NCBI GenBank assembly: GCA_021796015.1
Contig: JAJYOT010000021.1
Location: 1-29,114 of the forward strand
Direction of reading: 5' to 3'
Length of the DNA stretch: 29,114 nt
Origin: a bacterium
Lineage (GTDB): Bacteria; Elusimicrobiota; Elusimicrobia; UBA1565; UBA9628
The translations under genes were made by a program, and so were the position numbers. Shown here piece by piece: positions 1-8,315 of the stretch (position 1 is the stretch's first letter; each line of letters starts with the position of its first letter). The notes under the pieces are model-generated. The model had not been told where the DNA came from. It did not search any database and worked only from the letters and a program-made list of their open reading frames with translations.

Positions 1-2
1 AT

Positions 3-416
3 TTGGGCCGTGCGGGCGAAGTTAAGCAGGTTTCGATTGGTTACGCCCGCAATTATCTTTTTCCTCGGGGTTTGGCGGTTGAAGCGACGGAATCCGCTTT
101 GAAAGGGTGGGAAAAGGGCCGCGCCAAACGCGAGAAGATTTTTGCCGAAAAGCTTGAAGAGTCCAAATCCTTGGCTCAAAAATTAGCGGAAGTCAGCTTG
201 TCTTTTTCTCAACCGGCCAGCCCGGAAGGCCGCCTTTTCGGTTCCGTCGGGAAAACTGAAATCGTTAAAAGCCTTAAAACTTGCGGCTATTCCGTTAAAA
301 AAGAATCCGTGATGATTGATTCCCCGTTTAAGGCGACCGGTTCTTATGAAGTGCCCTTGAGACTTTTGTCCGATGTGACGGCCAAAATTAAGGTCACTGT
401 CACCGCGCGAGAATAA
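3..416 (+). CDS. rplI: 50S ribosomal protein bL9, 5' end missing
   Basis: Ribosomal protein L9 binds 23S rRNA near the base of the L1 stalk. The first visible residues, LGRAGEVKQVSIGYARNYLF, match the classical L9 N-terminal block (G-GKAGE-K-VS-GYARNYL-P-GLA), and the following charged stretch (about residues 35-65) is the long helix that joins the two globular domains. Normal L9 begins about ten residues earlier, so the true start lies upstream of the window; the TTG at position 3 is an internal Leu codon and not a start. The C-terminal domain looks complete and ends at TAA 414-416. It sits directly before dnaB, a very common bacterial order (rpsF-ssb-rpsR-rplI-dnaB). Confidence 0.95.
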   Translation: MGRAGEVKQVSIGYARNYLFPRGLAVEATESALKGWEKGRAKREKIFAEKLEESKSLAQKLAEVSLSFSQPASPEGRLFGSVGKTEIVKSLKTCGYSVKKESVMIDSPFKATGSYEVPLRLLSDVTAKIKVTVTARE

Positions 417-468
417 GACCCACCTCGCAAAGTCTTTTTGACGTAGCCAATTGGCTGGAGTTTTTTTT

Positions 469-1872
469 ATGGCGCAACTTGACGTGAATCTCCCGCCTCA
501 AAATATCGAAGCCGAAGGGGCGGTGTTGGGCTCGATGCTCATCGAGCGCAATGCCGTTGAAAAAGCTCTCGATATCCTTTCGGAAAGAGATTTTTACCAA
601 GAGGCCCATCGGCGCATTTTTTCCGCGATGGCGGCGATTTATGAACGCGGGGAAGCAGTGGATTTGGTGACTGTGGCCGCGGAATTAAAAAAGTCTAAGT
701 CCTTAGATGACATTGGCGGAATGGCGGGGTTGACTGCCTTAGTCCACAAGGTTGCGACCGCCGCTCATGTTGATTATTATGCCCGTATCGTCAAAAATAA
801 ATCTATTTTAAGAGAATTAATTTCGGTCGCGACTCAAATCGTGGCTGAGTGCCACCAAGAAGCCAAGGAGCCGTCTGGAATATTGGACGAGGCCCAAGAA
901 GCGGTCTTGAGAGTGTCGGAAAAACAAGTTTCCCGCGGAATTGCCTCCGTTGAAGAGTTGACGCACGAGGTAATTGCGACCATTGAGGCGGCGCATAAGA
1001 GAAAGGCGGCTGTGACTGGAATTTCTTCGGGGTTGAGGGATTTTGACCGTTTGACGACCGGTTTTCAAAAATCGGATTTGATTCTTATTGCCGCTCGCCC
1101 TAGCCAGGGAAAAACCGCCTTGGCTTTGAACATCGCCTCTTCCGTTGTACTGGCAAAGGAACCGAAGACCGTTCTTTTCTTTTCGATGGAAATGTCCAAG
1201 CACGCGATTATGGAGCGCATGATCGCGGCCGAGGCGGGGGTGGATCTCCAAAAAGTAAAAACTGGGTTTTTCCCAAGGGAAAAATGGACGGATTTGACCA
1301 ATGCCGCCGCCCGGTTTTCCGAATCGCCTCTTTATGTCGTGGACACTCCGGGTCTTTCTGTTTTAAACGTGCGCTCAATCGCGAGACAATTGACGGTTGA
1401 TTTGCGCCGAAAAGGGAAATCCTTGGATTTGGTCATTCTTGACTACCTTCAGCTCATGCGCGGCAGTTCTTCAAGAATGGAGAGCCGCCAACAGGAAGTG
1501 TCGGAAATTTCTCGCGGTCTTAAATATTTAGCTCGCGACTTAAATATTCCGGTCATTGCCTTGTCGCAGTTGTCCCGCCGTCCGGAGGAAAAAGGTCGTT
1601 CCGACAGTCGTCCGCAGCTTTCGGATTTAAGAGAAAGCGGCGCCTTGGAGCAAGATGCCGATCTGGTTGCCTTTATTTACCGAGAGGCTTACTATAAGCA
1701 AAATGACCCTTCCGTAGACGATAAAAAAGCGGAAATTATCATTTCAAAGCAGCGCCAAGGTCCCACGGGAATTGTCAATGTCATGTTCTTGCGGCAATAT
1801 ACCCGGTTTGTGGATGTTGATTCTCGTCCAGAAATGGAAGAACCCGCGCCTTTTCAGGCCCAATTTGATTGA
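469..1872 (+). CDS. dnaB: Replicative DNA helicase DnaB
   Basis: Hexameric 5'-3' helicase that unwinds DNA at the replication fork. The 467-residue protein has the usual length. The N-terminal DnaB domain (about 8-110, with the typical NIEAEGAVLGSML block) is followed by the RecA-like ATPase core: Walker A RPSQGKT at 210-216 and Walker B around D325 in LVILDYLQLM. The ending DADLVAFIYR...SKQRQGPTG is typical of DnaB, and no intein interrupts the core. I chose ATG 469 because GGAG at 457-460 is well spaced; an in-frame TTG at 451 would add six residues and overlap that ribosome binding site. The alr start overlaps its stop codon. Confidence 0.97.
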   Translation: MAQLDVNLPPQNIEAEGAVLGSMLIERNAVEKALDILSERDFYQEAHRRIFSAMAAIYERGEAVDLVTVAAELKKSKSLDDIGGMAGLTALVHKVATAAHVDYYARIVKNKSILRELISVATQIVAECHQEAKEPSGILDEAQEAVLRVSEKQVSRGIASVEELTHEVIATIEAAHKRKAAVTGISSGLRDFDRLTTGFQKSDLILIAARPSQGKTALALNIASSVVLAKEPKTVLFFSMEMSKHAIMERMIAAEAGVDLQKVKTGFFPREKWTDLTNAAARFSESPLYVVDTPGLSVLNVRSIARQLTVDLRRKGKSLDLVILDYLQLMRGSSSRMESRQQEVSEISRGLKYLARDLNIPVIALSQLSRRPEEKGRSDSRPQLSDLRESGALEQDADLVAFIYREAYYKQNDPSVDDKKAEIIISKQRQGPTGIVNVMFLRQYTRFVDVDSRPEMEEPAPFQAQFD

Positions 1873-3008
1873 CCCCCTCGGCACTTCTCTTACCGAAGCG
1901 TTTTTTTAGGCCTACCTGGGCCGAAGTTAATCTTTCTTATCTCCACGAAAATTTTAGAATTTTACGCAGCAGGCTTCCTGCGAAAGTTAAAATTTTATTT
2001 GTGGTAAAAGCTGATGCGTATGGACATGGCGCGGTTTTTTTGGCGAAAGAGACTGAGCGGTTGCGTTTAAAAGGAAATCCAGCGGCTGATTTTTTCGGAG
2101 TTTCCTCGGTCGAAGAGGGGGCGGCGCTGAGGCAAGTCGGAATTAAAACGCCCATCTTGATCTTGGGGAGCTTGTATCCTTTTAAGAGTTTCTTGGAAGC
2201 GGCTCGTCTCAGCTTGATTCCCACGGTTTCAAGCTTGGAGGGGGCGCGTCAGTTAAATGCCATGGGACTCAAACTTAAGAAACGCTTGGCGGCCCATCTT
2301 AAAATAGACACGGGCATGGGGCGGGTCGGCGTCAGCCCTCAAAATGCCTCTGAGATCATTGATTTTCTATCGAAGAGCCGCGGAGCCGTTCTTGCGGGAA
2401 TTTATACGCATTTTTCTTCAGCCGAAAGTGATTCTGGATTCACACGGCTTCAAATTCAAAGATTGAGCCAGGTTCTTAAAAACAAAGGCCTTAAAAATGG
2501 CAAAATATTGGTCCATGCTTCTAATTCCGCTGGGGTTTTAAATCACCCAGAGGCGAATTACGACATGGTGCGTGTGGGCGGCGCCTTATACGGGTTGTGG
2601 CCGGGGTTTAAGCCGCTTCTGAGTTTTAAGGCGAGAATTGTGTTTATTAAAAAAATTGAGAAAGGCGCCTCGGTGGGTTACGGAAGAACCTTTCGCGCAT
2701 CGAGACCCTTAAGGATTGCGACGGTATGCGCGGGTTACGCTGACGGCGTTTCGCGAACTCTCTCAAATAAAGGAGAAGTCTTGGTTGAAGGTCGCCGTTG
2801 TAAAATTATAGGAACCGTGACGATGGATATGCTGATGATTGATGTAACCGACGTTTTTGAAGCGCGTATAGGAAGCGAGGTTGTTTTGATCGGCGAACAA
2901 GGAAAAGAACAAATTTCGGCCATGGAAATCGCAAATTTCTCCAACACTATCCCCTATGAAGTTGTTTGCGCTATCTCACGGCGGGTCCCGCGGGTGTATC
3001 AGCGATGA
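1869..3008 (+). CDS. alr: Alanine racemase
   Basis: PLP enzyme converting L-Ala to D-Ala for peptidoglycan. Family hallmarks are present: the PLP-binding lysine in VVKADAYGHG (K47), the second catalytic base tyrosine in VGYGRTFR (Y271), and the C-terminal MDMLMIDVTD block. Length (379 residues) is normal. The start is most likely TTG 1869, which overlaps the dnaB stop as TTGA, since homology (RPTWAEVNLSYL) begins within 20 residues and no ATG or GTG lies in between. Its own stop overlaps the next start as ATGA, so it is co-translated with the lipid-transport genes downstream; the functional link is only envelope biogenesis in general. Confidence 0.95.
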   Translation: MTPSALLLPKRFFRPTWAEVNLSYLHENFRILRSRLPAKVKILFVVKADAYGHGAVFLAKETERLRLKGNPAADFFGVSSVEEGAALRQVGIKTPILILGSLYPFKSFLEAARLSLIPTVSSLEGARQLNAMGLKLKKRLAAHLKIDTGMGRVGVSPQNASEIIDFLSKSRGAVLAGIYTHFSSAESDSGFTRLQIQRLSQVLKNKGLKNGKILVHASNSAGVLNHPEANYDMVRVGGALYGLWPGFKPLLSFKARIVFIKKIEKGASVGYGRTFRASRPLRIATVCAGYADGVSRTLSNKGEVLVEGRRCKIIGTVTMDMLMIDVTDVFEARIGSEVVLIGEQGKEQISAMEIANFSNTIPYEVVCAISRRVPRVYQR

Positions 3009-3793
3009 ACGAGCTTTTTGAACGGTTGGGAAAAAAAATCCTTGTTTCCTTTGAGTCCTTGGGGCGTTTCGCTGTTTTTGTTCGCTCGCTTATCCACTGG
3101 GTTGTCTCGGGTTATTTTGAGTGGAAGCAGATTCTGATTCAGATGCTGAGAATCGGGGTTGAATCCATGCCGGTCAGCGTCATGACGGCTTTTTTTACTG
3201 GGATGGTCCTGGCCCTTCAATCCGGCGAATCCTCCAAACATTTCCTTAACGAACCCCTTTTTATCGGTACCTTGGTCAGTTTTGCCATGGTGATGGAGCT
3301 GGCTCCGGTGATGACCGCCTTGGTGGTGAGCGGACGCGCGGGCGCGGCGATAGCAGCGGAACTTGGCACCATGAAGGTCACCGAGCAAATTGACGCTTTG
3401 TACACCTTGGGGACCGATCCCATTCGCTATCTAGTAATCCCCAGGGTCGCGGCTTTTTTGATTGTTTTGCCTTTGCTCACGGTGATGTCTGATTTTTCGG
3501 GCATCGCGGGCGGATATTTGGTCGCCAAGATAAAATTTGGCATTGCGCCCAATGTCTATTGGCACGATATTATCGACAATATGCGCATTCGTCATTTTGT
3601 GCATGGCTATATTAAAACCTACGTTTTTGCTTTTGCCATTGCCTTGATTTGTTGCTTTAAGGGAATTGAAACCAGAGGCGGGGCGGAGGGAGTCGGCAAA
3701 TCAACGACGGCGGCGGTCGTCATCAGCATGGTTTCCGTTTTGATCTTGGACTATTTCGTAACGGCGATTTTGGTTGCTTTGGGAATTACATGA
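3005..3793 (+). CDS. mlaE: MlaE-family ABC transporter permease
   Basis: Inner-membrane permease of an Mla/Ttg2-type phospholipid transporter that moves lipids between inner and outer membranes. The 262-residue protein has about five hydrophobic segments and the family signature around residues 100-150 (ELAPVMTALVVSGRAGAAI, then the AELGTMKVTEQIDAL block and DPIRYLVIPR). ATG 3005 overlaps the alr stop; a longer reading from TTG 2966 would run through the alr C-terminus and is unlikely. It is followed with ATGA overlap by the ATPase and then the MCE protein, the canonical E-F-D order in many diderms. MlaB and MlaC partners are not in the window. Confidence 0.94.
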   Translation: MNELFERLGKKILVSFESLGRFAVFVRSLIHWVVSGYFEWKQILIQMLRIGVESMPVSVMTAFFTGMVLALQSGESSKHFLNEPLFIGTLVSFAMVMELAPVMTALVVSGRAGAAIAAELGTMKVTEQIDALYTLGTDPIRYLVIPRVAAFLIVLPLLTVMSDFSGIAGGYLVAKIKFGIAPNVYWHDIIDNMRIRHFVHGYIKTYVFAFAIALICCFKGIETRGGAEGVGKSTTAAVVISMVSVLILDYFVTAILVALGIT

Positions 3794-4596
3794 TTGAGGC
3801 TAAAGGCGTTAAAAAAAGCTACGGGTATCGCCATATTCTTCGCGGTATTGACTTGGCGGTCGAGACCGGGGAAACCTTGATTATTATCGGCGGCTCCGGA
3901 ATGGGCAAAAGCACCTTCTTAAAATGCGTCATTGGCCTGACCGCGCCTGATGATGGAACCATTGCCGTTGATGGAATAGAAATCGGGCGTTTAAAAAATG
4001 ATAGAGATTGGGCGCGCTATCGCCAAAAAATTGGGTATTTGTTTCAGGAAGGCGCTTTGTTTGATTCTTTAAGCGTTTGGGAAAACGTTTCTTTCGGACT
4101 TCGCTATTTGACCGAGATCCCGCCATACCGTTATCGAAAAATTGCTTCCGAAAAACTGGAACTGGTGGGGCTTAAGGATGTCGAAGATCTTAAGCCCTCG
4201 GAGTTATCGGGAGGAATGAAAAAGCGCGTTGCTTTAGCTCGTGCGATAGCCTCAGACCCCTCTTATATTTTGTATGATGAACCAACCACGGGTCTTGACC
4301 CGATTATGTCGGATGTAATTAGCGATTTAATGCTGGATTTACAAAAGAAATTAAATGTGACTTCTATCGCGGTGACGCACGACATGAAATTGGCCTATAA
4401 GGCCGCCAGTCGTATTGCGATGCTTCATGAGGGGAAATTCCTAGCGGTAGGAACTCCGGAAGAAATTAAATCAAGCAAAAACCCTTATGTGCGCCAGTTT
4501 ATTGATGGAAAAAGCGTCGGTCCCATCCACATGAAGTTGCGAGATTTCGACCCGGCAGAGGAAACTGAAGAACAAGGACGAACTCGTGTCTCTTGA
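3790..4596 (+). CDS. mlaF: MlaF-type ABC transporter ATP-binding protein
   Basis: ATPase that powers the MlaE permease. Walker A is GGSGMGKST near residues 38-46, the ABC signature is LSGGMKKRVALARAI, and Walker B with the D-loop is YILYDEPTTGLDP, followed by the switch histidine in VTHDM. The replacement of the usual Q-R after LSGG by M-K-K-R is typical of the MlaF/Ttg2A group and separates it from most ABC ATPases. The 268-residue length fits. It starts in ATGA overlap with mlaE and ends inside the next gene, whose GTG start lies 11 bases upstream of this stop. Confidence 0.94.
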   Translation: MIEAKGVKKSYGYRHILRGIDLAVETGETLIIIGGSGMGKSTFLKCVIGLTAPDDGTIAVDGIEIGRLKNDRDWARYRQKIGYLFQEGALFDSLSVWENVSFGLRYLTEIPPYRYRKIASEKLELVGLKDVEDLKPSELSGGMKKRVALARAIASDPSYILYDEPTTGLDPIMSDVISDLMLDLQKKLNVTSIAVTHDMKLAYKAASRIAMLHEGKFLAVGTPEEIKSSKNPYVRQFIDGKSVGPIHMKLRDFDPAEETEEQGRTRVS

Positions 4597-5926
4597 GGCA
4601 AAAGTTGGGGCCTTTGTCGCTCTGGGGCTTTCCCTCGTTGCCGCTTCCATTCTTTTGTTGGGAAACTATCATTTTGGAAAGCGCTATTTTATTTACGTCA
4701 CCTTTCATGATGTTTCCAATTTGAACCGGAACGCGGCGGTTAAGCTTTCGGGCGTGGACGTGGGGCAGGTCGAGGATATTCGTCTTGAGAATGACCATGT
4801 CGTTCTTAAGCTTTCAATTAAAGAGGGCGTTCCCATTTATCAAGATTCGGTGTTTACGATTGGTTCGACCGGAATCATTGGGTCTAAATACCTGGAAATC
4901 GATCAGGGCCACGCGTCCTCAAGCCCCGTTGTTCCCAATGCGACGGTCGCTGGAACCGAAGCAACCGACATTCAGGCTTCTATCGCGCATGCCTTGGGGA
5001 GCATTCAGAAGATGCTTGATGACTTAAACGGCCCGGGGCCGAACGGATCCTTGGTTCAAAACTTGCGCGGGTCGGTCGCCAATATGCGAAAACTAACGGC
5101 CAACCTTAACGATTTGATCGCGACCATCAAGCCCTCGGCGGAACAGACGATGGCCAAAACCGGAGCTGTCACCGACAAATTAGACACCTTGCTGTCAAAA
5201 TCTAACGAAATGATGACGAGTCTCACGACCAGTGAGGGAACGGTAGGGGCTCTTCTTCACGATCCAAAAATGAAACAGAACGTTGAGAACACCTTGGCCA
5301 GTGTTAAAGAGGCGGCTTCAACCGCTAATGATATGCTCAGCCGCATTAATCAATTTCGCGTTTTTTGGAATTTAGACGAACGCTATGAACCCGCGATTGC
5401 CGGAGGACTCGCGGATGCGGGGGTCAAAATAGTTCCCCGGGACGGCCACTATTACTACGGCGGCATTGAGAATATGGGGAACCCGACCAACGCGACGGTC
5501 AAGGGCTATAACTATGAAAGGCTCAATACCATTGACGCTTTGCTCGGCTTTACCGGGAAATGGTATGACCTGGGCTTTGGAGTTGTTCGCTCGGCCGGCG
5601 GCGGACGCCTGACCCTGACTCCCTTTTACAATAATCCGATTGGCAAGCATTTTAGCCTATTTACTCAGGCGTATGATTTTGGTCAAAACCGAATCGTCAA
5701 CGGCGTGCATTTTGACAAGCCTTCTTACGATGCTGGAATTTTAGCGTGGATTAACAAATACTGGGCCGTGGGAGCCCGGGTGGATGATATCGCTCAAGAA
5801 CCGGTTTTTCAGGGCTGGGTGCACCTAAACTTCGAGGATAAAGATATTTCGTATCTCTTTGGTCTTATGGCTTATGGCGCCGCTGGAACTAAAGGGAGAA
5901 GTCCCAATCATGATCCGGGACAGTAG
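4586..5926 (+). CDS. mlaD: MlaD-like MCE protein with long C-terminal domain
   Basis: Periplasmic substrate-binding component of the lipid transporter, anchored in the inner membrane. A single N-terminal membrane segment (about 8-27) is followed by an MCE domain (about 36-112; VKLSGVDVGQVEDIRL and GSTGIIGSKYLEI). A helical, coiled-coil-like stretch (about 150-255) leads to a C-terminal region (about 265-446) rich in alternating aromatic and polar residues, reminiscent of outer-membrane beta-strands. E. coli MlaD is only about 180 residues and lacks this tail. The GTG start at 4586 is preceded by AAGGA and overlaps mlaF by 11 bases. A bridge from inner to outer membrane is a reasonable inference but not shown. 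Confidence 0.9.
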   Translation: MSLEAKVGAFVALGLSLVAASILLLGNYHFGKRYFIYVTFHDVSNLNRNAAVKLSGVDVGQVEDIRLENDHVVLKLSIKEGVPIYQDSVFTIGSTGIIGSKYLEIDQGHASSSPVVPNATVAGTEATDIQASIAHALGSIQKMLDDLNGPGPNGSLVQNLRGSVANMRKLTANLNDLIATIKPSAEQTMAKTGAVTDKLDTLLSKSNEMMTSLTTSEGTVGALLHDPKMKQNVENTLASVKEAASTANDMLSRINQFRVFWNLDERYEPAIAGGLADAGVKIVPRDGHYYYGGIENMGNPTNATVKGYNYERLNTIDALLGFTGKWYDLGFGVVRSAGGGRLTLTPFYNNPIGKHFSLFTQAYDFGQNRIVNGVHFDKPSYDAGILAWINKYWAVGARVDDIAQEPVFQGWVHLNFEDKDISYLFGLMAYGAAGTKGRSPNHDPGQ

Positions 5927-5929
5927 GTT

Positions 5930-7312
5930 ATGCCACGCTTAAAAACCGTTTATCGCTGTCAAAGTTGCGGTTTTGGGGCGGCTAAGTTTTTGGGGCAATG
6001 TCCTTCCTGCCAGGCCTGGAATTCCTTGGTTGAGGAAGTAGTGGAGGAAATCTCTTCTTCGTCCGTCAAAAATCATTCGCGCCTCTTGACTGATTTCTCA
6101 TCTGAAGTCATTCCCTTGGCGGATATTCAGCCCGAGCCTTCGGTTCGTCTCCCTACGGGAATTTTGGAGCTCGACCGTTTGCTTGGAGGGGGGTTAGTCA
6201 AAGGGCAAATTGCTTTGCTTGCGGGACCGCCGGGAATTGGAAAATCAACCCTAGCGCTTCAAGCGGCGGCGCTTTTGTCCGAAGCCGGACGCAAGGTTCT
6301 TTACGTTTCCGGAGAAGAGTCTTTGGAACAGATTTCAAGTCGGGCCAAGCGTTTAAACTTCGCTCAAAGCCGACTCTCTCTTTTATCGGAAACTGATTTG
6401 ACCAAAATTATCACGGCTCTTGGGAGTTTTGAACCGGAGGTTTTAGTTCTCGATTCCATTCAGACCGTTTATCATCCTGATCTCGATTCCAGCCCCGGAA
6501 CCGTCGCCCAAGTCAGGGAGTGCGCCGCTCAAATTTTGCGCTTTTCCAAAAATAAAGGGATTTCAGCTTGCCTCTTGGGTCATGTAACGAAAGATGGAAG
6601 CGTCGCGGGTCCCCGAGTATTAGAGCATTTGGTAGACACCGTTCTCTATTTTGATTCGGAACGCCAAGACGTCTTTCGGGTTTTGCGGGCGCAGAAAAAC
6701 CGTTTTGGGCCGACGGATGAGGCGGGGTTTTTTGAGATGAGCGCCTTGGGTCTCAAAGAAGTTAAAAGCGTTTCCTCATTATTTTACGATGGAAATAAAA
6801 TAAATGAAAAACCAGGCCGGGCGATTTCAGTTGCGATGGAAGGGTCTCGCCCCGTTCTCATTGAGGTTCAAGCCTTGGTTGTCTCAACCAAATACCCTCT
6901 TCCCCGGCGCATGGCGACCGGGCTTGATCTCAATCGTGTTCTCGTCTTATTGGCTGCGATGGAGAAACATTTGCGCTTAAGGCTTGAGGATAAAGACGTG
7001 TTTTTAAATCTTGCCGGCGGCGTTAAAATCAGCGATCCGGCCTTGGACTTGGCGGTGTGCGCTTCGGTTTTAAGCTCCGCGTATGACGCCCCGGTTCCCA
7101 AAGACATGGCCGTTATGGGGGAGGTCAGTTTGTTAGGAGACATCGGCAACGTTTCCCGGATGGATCAGAGACTGAAGGAAGCGGGGAAGATGGGGTTTAA
7201 AAAAGTATTAACGCCGGGCGGTAAGGGAAAGGGAGATGGGTTGACTTCGGTTCAAGCGCTTTCAGTCTTGGATTTGAAGCAAGCCTCTTCAGCGCTTTTT
7301 GGAGGGAAATAA
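5930..7312 (+). CDS. radA: DNA repair protein RadA (Sms)
   Basis: RecA-related branch-migration helicase in recombinational repair. All domains are visible in order: the four-cysteine zinc finger (C10, C13, C24, C27), RecA-like ATPase with Walker A GPPGIGKST ending near K105, the RadA-specific KNRFG motif at 256-260, and a Lon-protease-like C-terminal domain (about 285-455). At 460 residues it is full length. ATG 5930 lies three bases after the mlaD stop. The next two genes (membrane PIN-TRAM, ispDF) reproduce the radA-yacL-ispD-ispF order of Bacillus, without disA. Confidence 0.97.
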   Translation: MPRLKTVYRCQSCGFGAAKFLGQCPSCQAWNSLVEEVVEEISSSSVKNHSRLLTDFSSEVIPLADIQPEPSVRLPTGILELDRLLGGGLVKGQIALLAGPPGIGKSTLALQAAALLSEAGRKVLYVSGEESLEQISSRAKRLNFAQSRLSLLSETDLTKIITALGSFEPEVLVLDSIQTVYHPDLDSSPGTVAQVRECAAQILRFSKNKGISACLLGHVTKDGSVAGPRVLEHLVDTVLYFDSERQDVFRVLRAQKNRFGPTDEAGFFEMSALGLKEVKSVSSLFYDGNKINEKPGRAISVAMEGSRPVLIEVQALVVSTKYPLPRRMATGLDLNRVLVLLAAMEKHLRLRLEDKDVFLNLAGGVKISDPALDLAVCASVLSSAYDAPVPKDMAVMGEVSLLGDIGNVSRMDQRLKEAGKMGFKKVLTPGGKGKGDGLTSVQALSVLDLKQASSALFGGK

Positions 7313-7313
7313 A

Positions 7314-8315
7314 ATGATGCTATGGATGTTTAGAGCTTTAATTGTGTTGGCTTGTCCCGCGATTGTGTATTTTGAGATTACGAAAGATTGGCGCGGTCTT
7401 ATGGTAGGGCTGGTCGTGGGTCTTGTCATTGTCGGTTTTGAAATGTTGGTCGCTGGAATTAGTTTGCTGACGATGATTTCCGGAATCTTGGGAGCTTCCG
7501 GCGGTATCATTGTCGCCAAGCTTGTGGATTATACGGTCTTTCAAATCGGCAATAATGCGCTTTATGCCGCTTGGGCCCATTATGCCGCTCTCCGTTATTT
7601 TGCGTTTGCGGTCCTCGGTATGATTTTGGCGATTCGCAAATTGCCCGAGTTTGACGATTTAGACAAAGATATTCTAAAAATGGGAAAAAAACGCGGCGCT
7701 GATCTCAAAATATTGGATACCAGCGCCGTGATTGACGGGCGGCTCGTGGACATTGCCGAAACGCATTTCCTTTCTGGAACCTTTATCGTCCCGCGCTTTG
7801 TTTTGTCCGAGCTTAATTTGTTGGCGGATTCCTCAGATTCCATGAAACGCGCGAAAGGCCGCCGGGGTTTGGATATTTTGTCGCGTCTTCAGGAGAATTC
7901 AGAACTGCCGGTTAAAATCATTGATACTGATTTTGCTGATATTAAATCCGTGGATGGTAAAATTGTGCGCTTGGCCAGCGATCTGGGAGCGAAAGTTCTC
8001 ACTACTGATTTTAACCTTAATAAGGTGGCGTCTCTTCAAGGGGTCGTTTGTCTCAATGTCAACGATTTAGGGCTTGCGCTTAAGCCTGTGGCTTTGCCGG
8101 GAGAGAACATGGCGGTTTTCGTGATGAAAGAAGGAAAAGAAAAAGAACAAGGGGTTGGTTATTTGGATGACGGGACCATGGTGGTTGTTGATGACGGCCG
8201 TCGGCATATCGGTAAGCGCGTGGAAGCCGTCGTTATGTCCATTCTTCAAACCTCGGCCGGGCGCATGATTTTCACGAAAGCGCGCGCCGCCCAAGCCGAA
8301 GAGAAGGCCGTTTAA
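7314..8315 (+). CDS. Membrane-anchored PIN-TRAM domain protein (YacL-like)
   Basis: Four predicted membrane segments (about 1-105) are followed by a PIN ribonuclease-fold domain (about 130-245) and a C-terminal TRAM RNA-binding domain (about 275-330). PIN-type acidic residues are visible: D135 and D141 in LDTSAVIDG, E166 in VLSELNLL, and a further acidic pair in TTDFNLN. YacL-family proteins are putative membrane-tethered RNases; the substrate is unknown. Start ATG 7314 has GGAGGG at 7301-7306 with good spacing; the adjacent ATG 7317 is also possible, while TTG 7299 lies upstream of that site. Length is 333 residues. It ends in TAATG overlap with ispDF. Confidence 0.9.
   Translation: MMLWMFRALIVLACPAIVYFEITKDWRGLMVGLVVGLVIVGFEMLVAGISLLTMISGILGASGGIIVAKLVDYTVFQIGNNALYAAWAHYAALRYFAFAVLGMILAIRKLPEFDDLDKDILKMGKKRGADLKILDTSAVIDGRLVDIAETHFLSGTFIVPRFVLSELNLLADSSDSMKRAKGRRGLDILSRLQENSELPVKIIDTDFADIKSVDGKIVRLASDLGAKVLTTDFNLNKVASLQGVVCLNVNDLGLALKPVALPGENMAVFVMKEGKEKEQGVGYLDDGTMVVVDDGRRHIGKRVEAVVMSILQTSAGRMIFTKARAAQAEEKAV

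Noticed and set aside
451..468. TTG start at 451 for dnaB
   Set aside because: It lies on the ribosome binding site GGAG that serves ATG 469, and the extra six residues are not part of the usual DnaB N-terminus.
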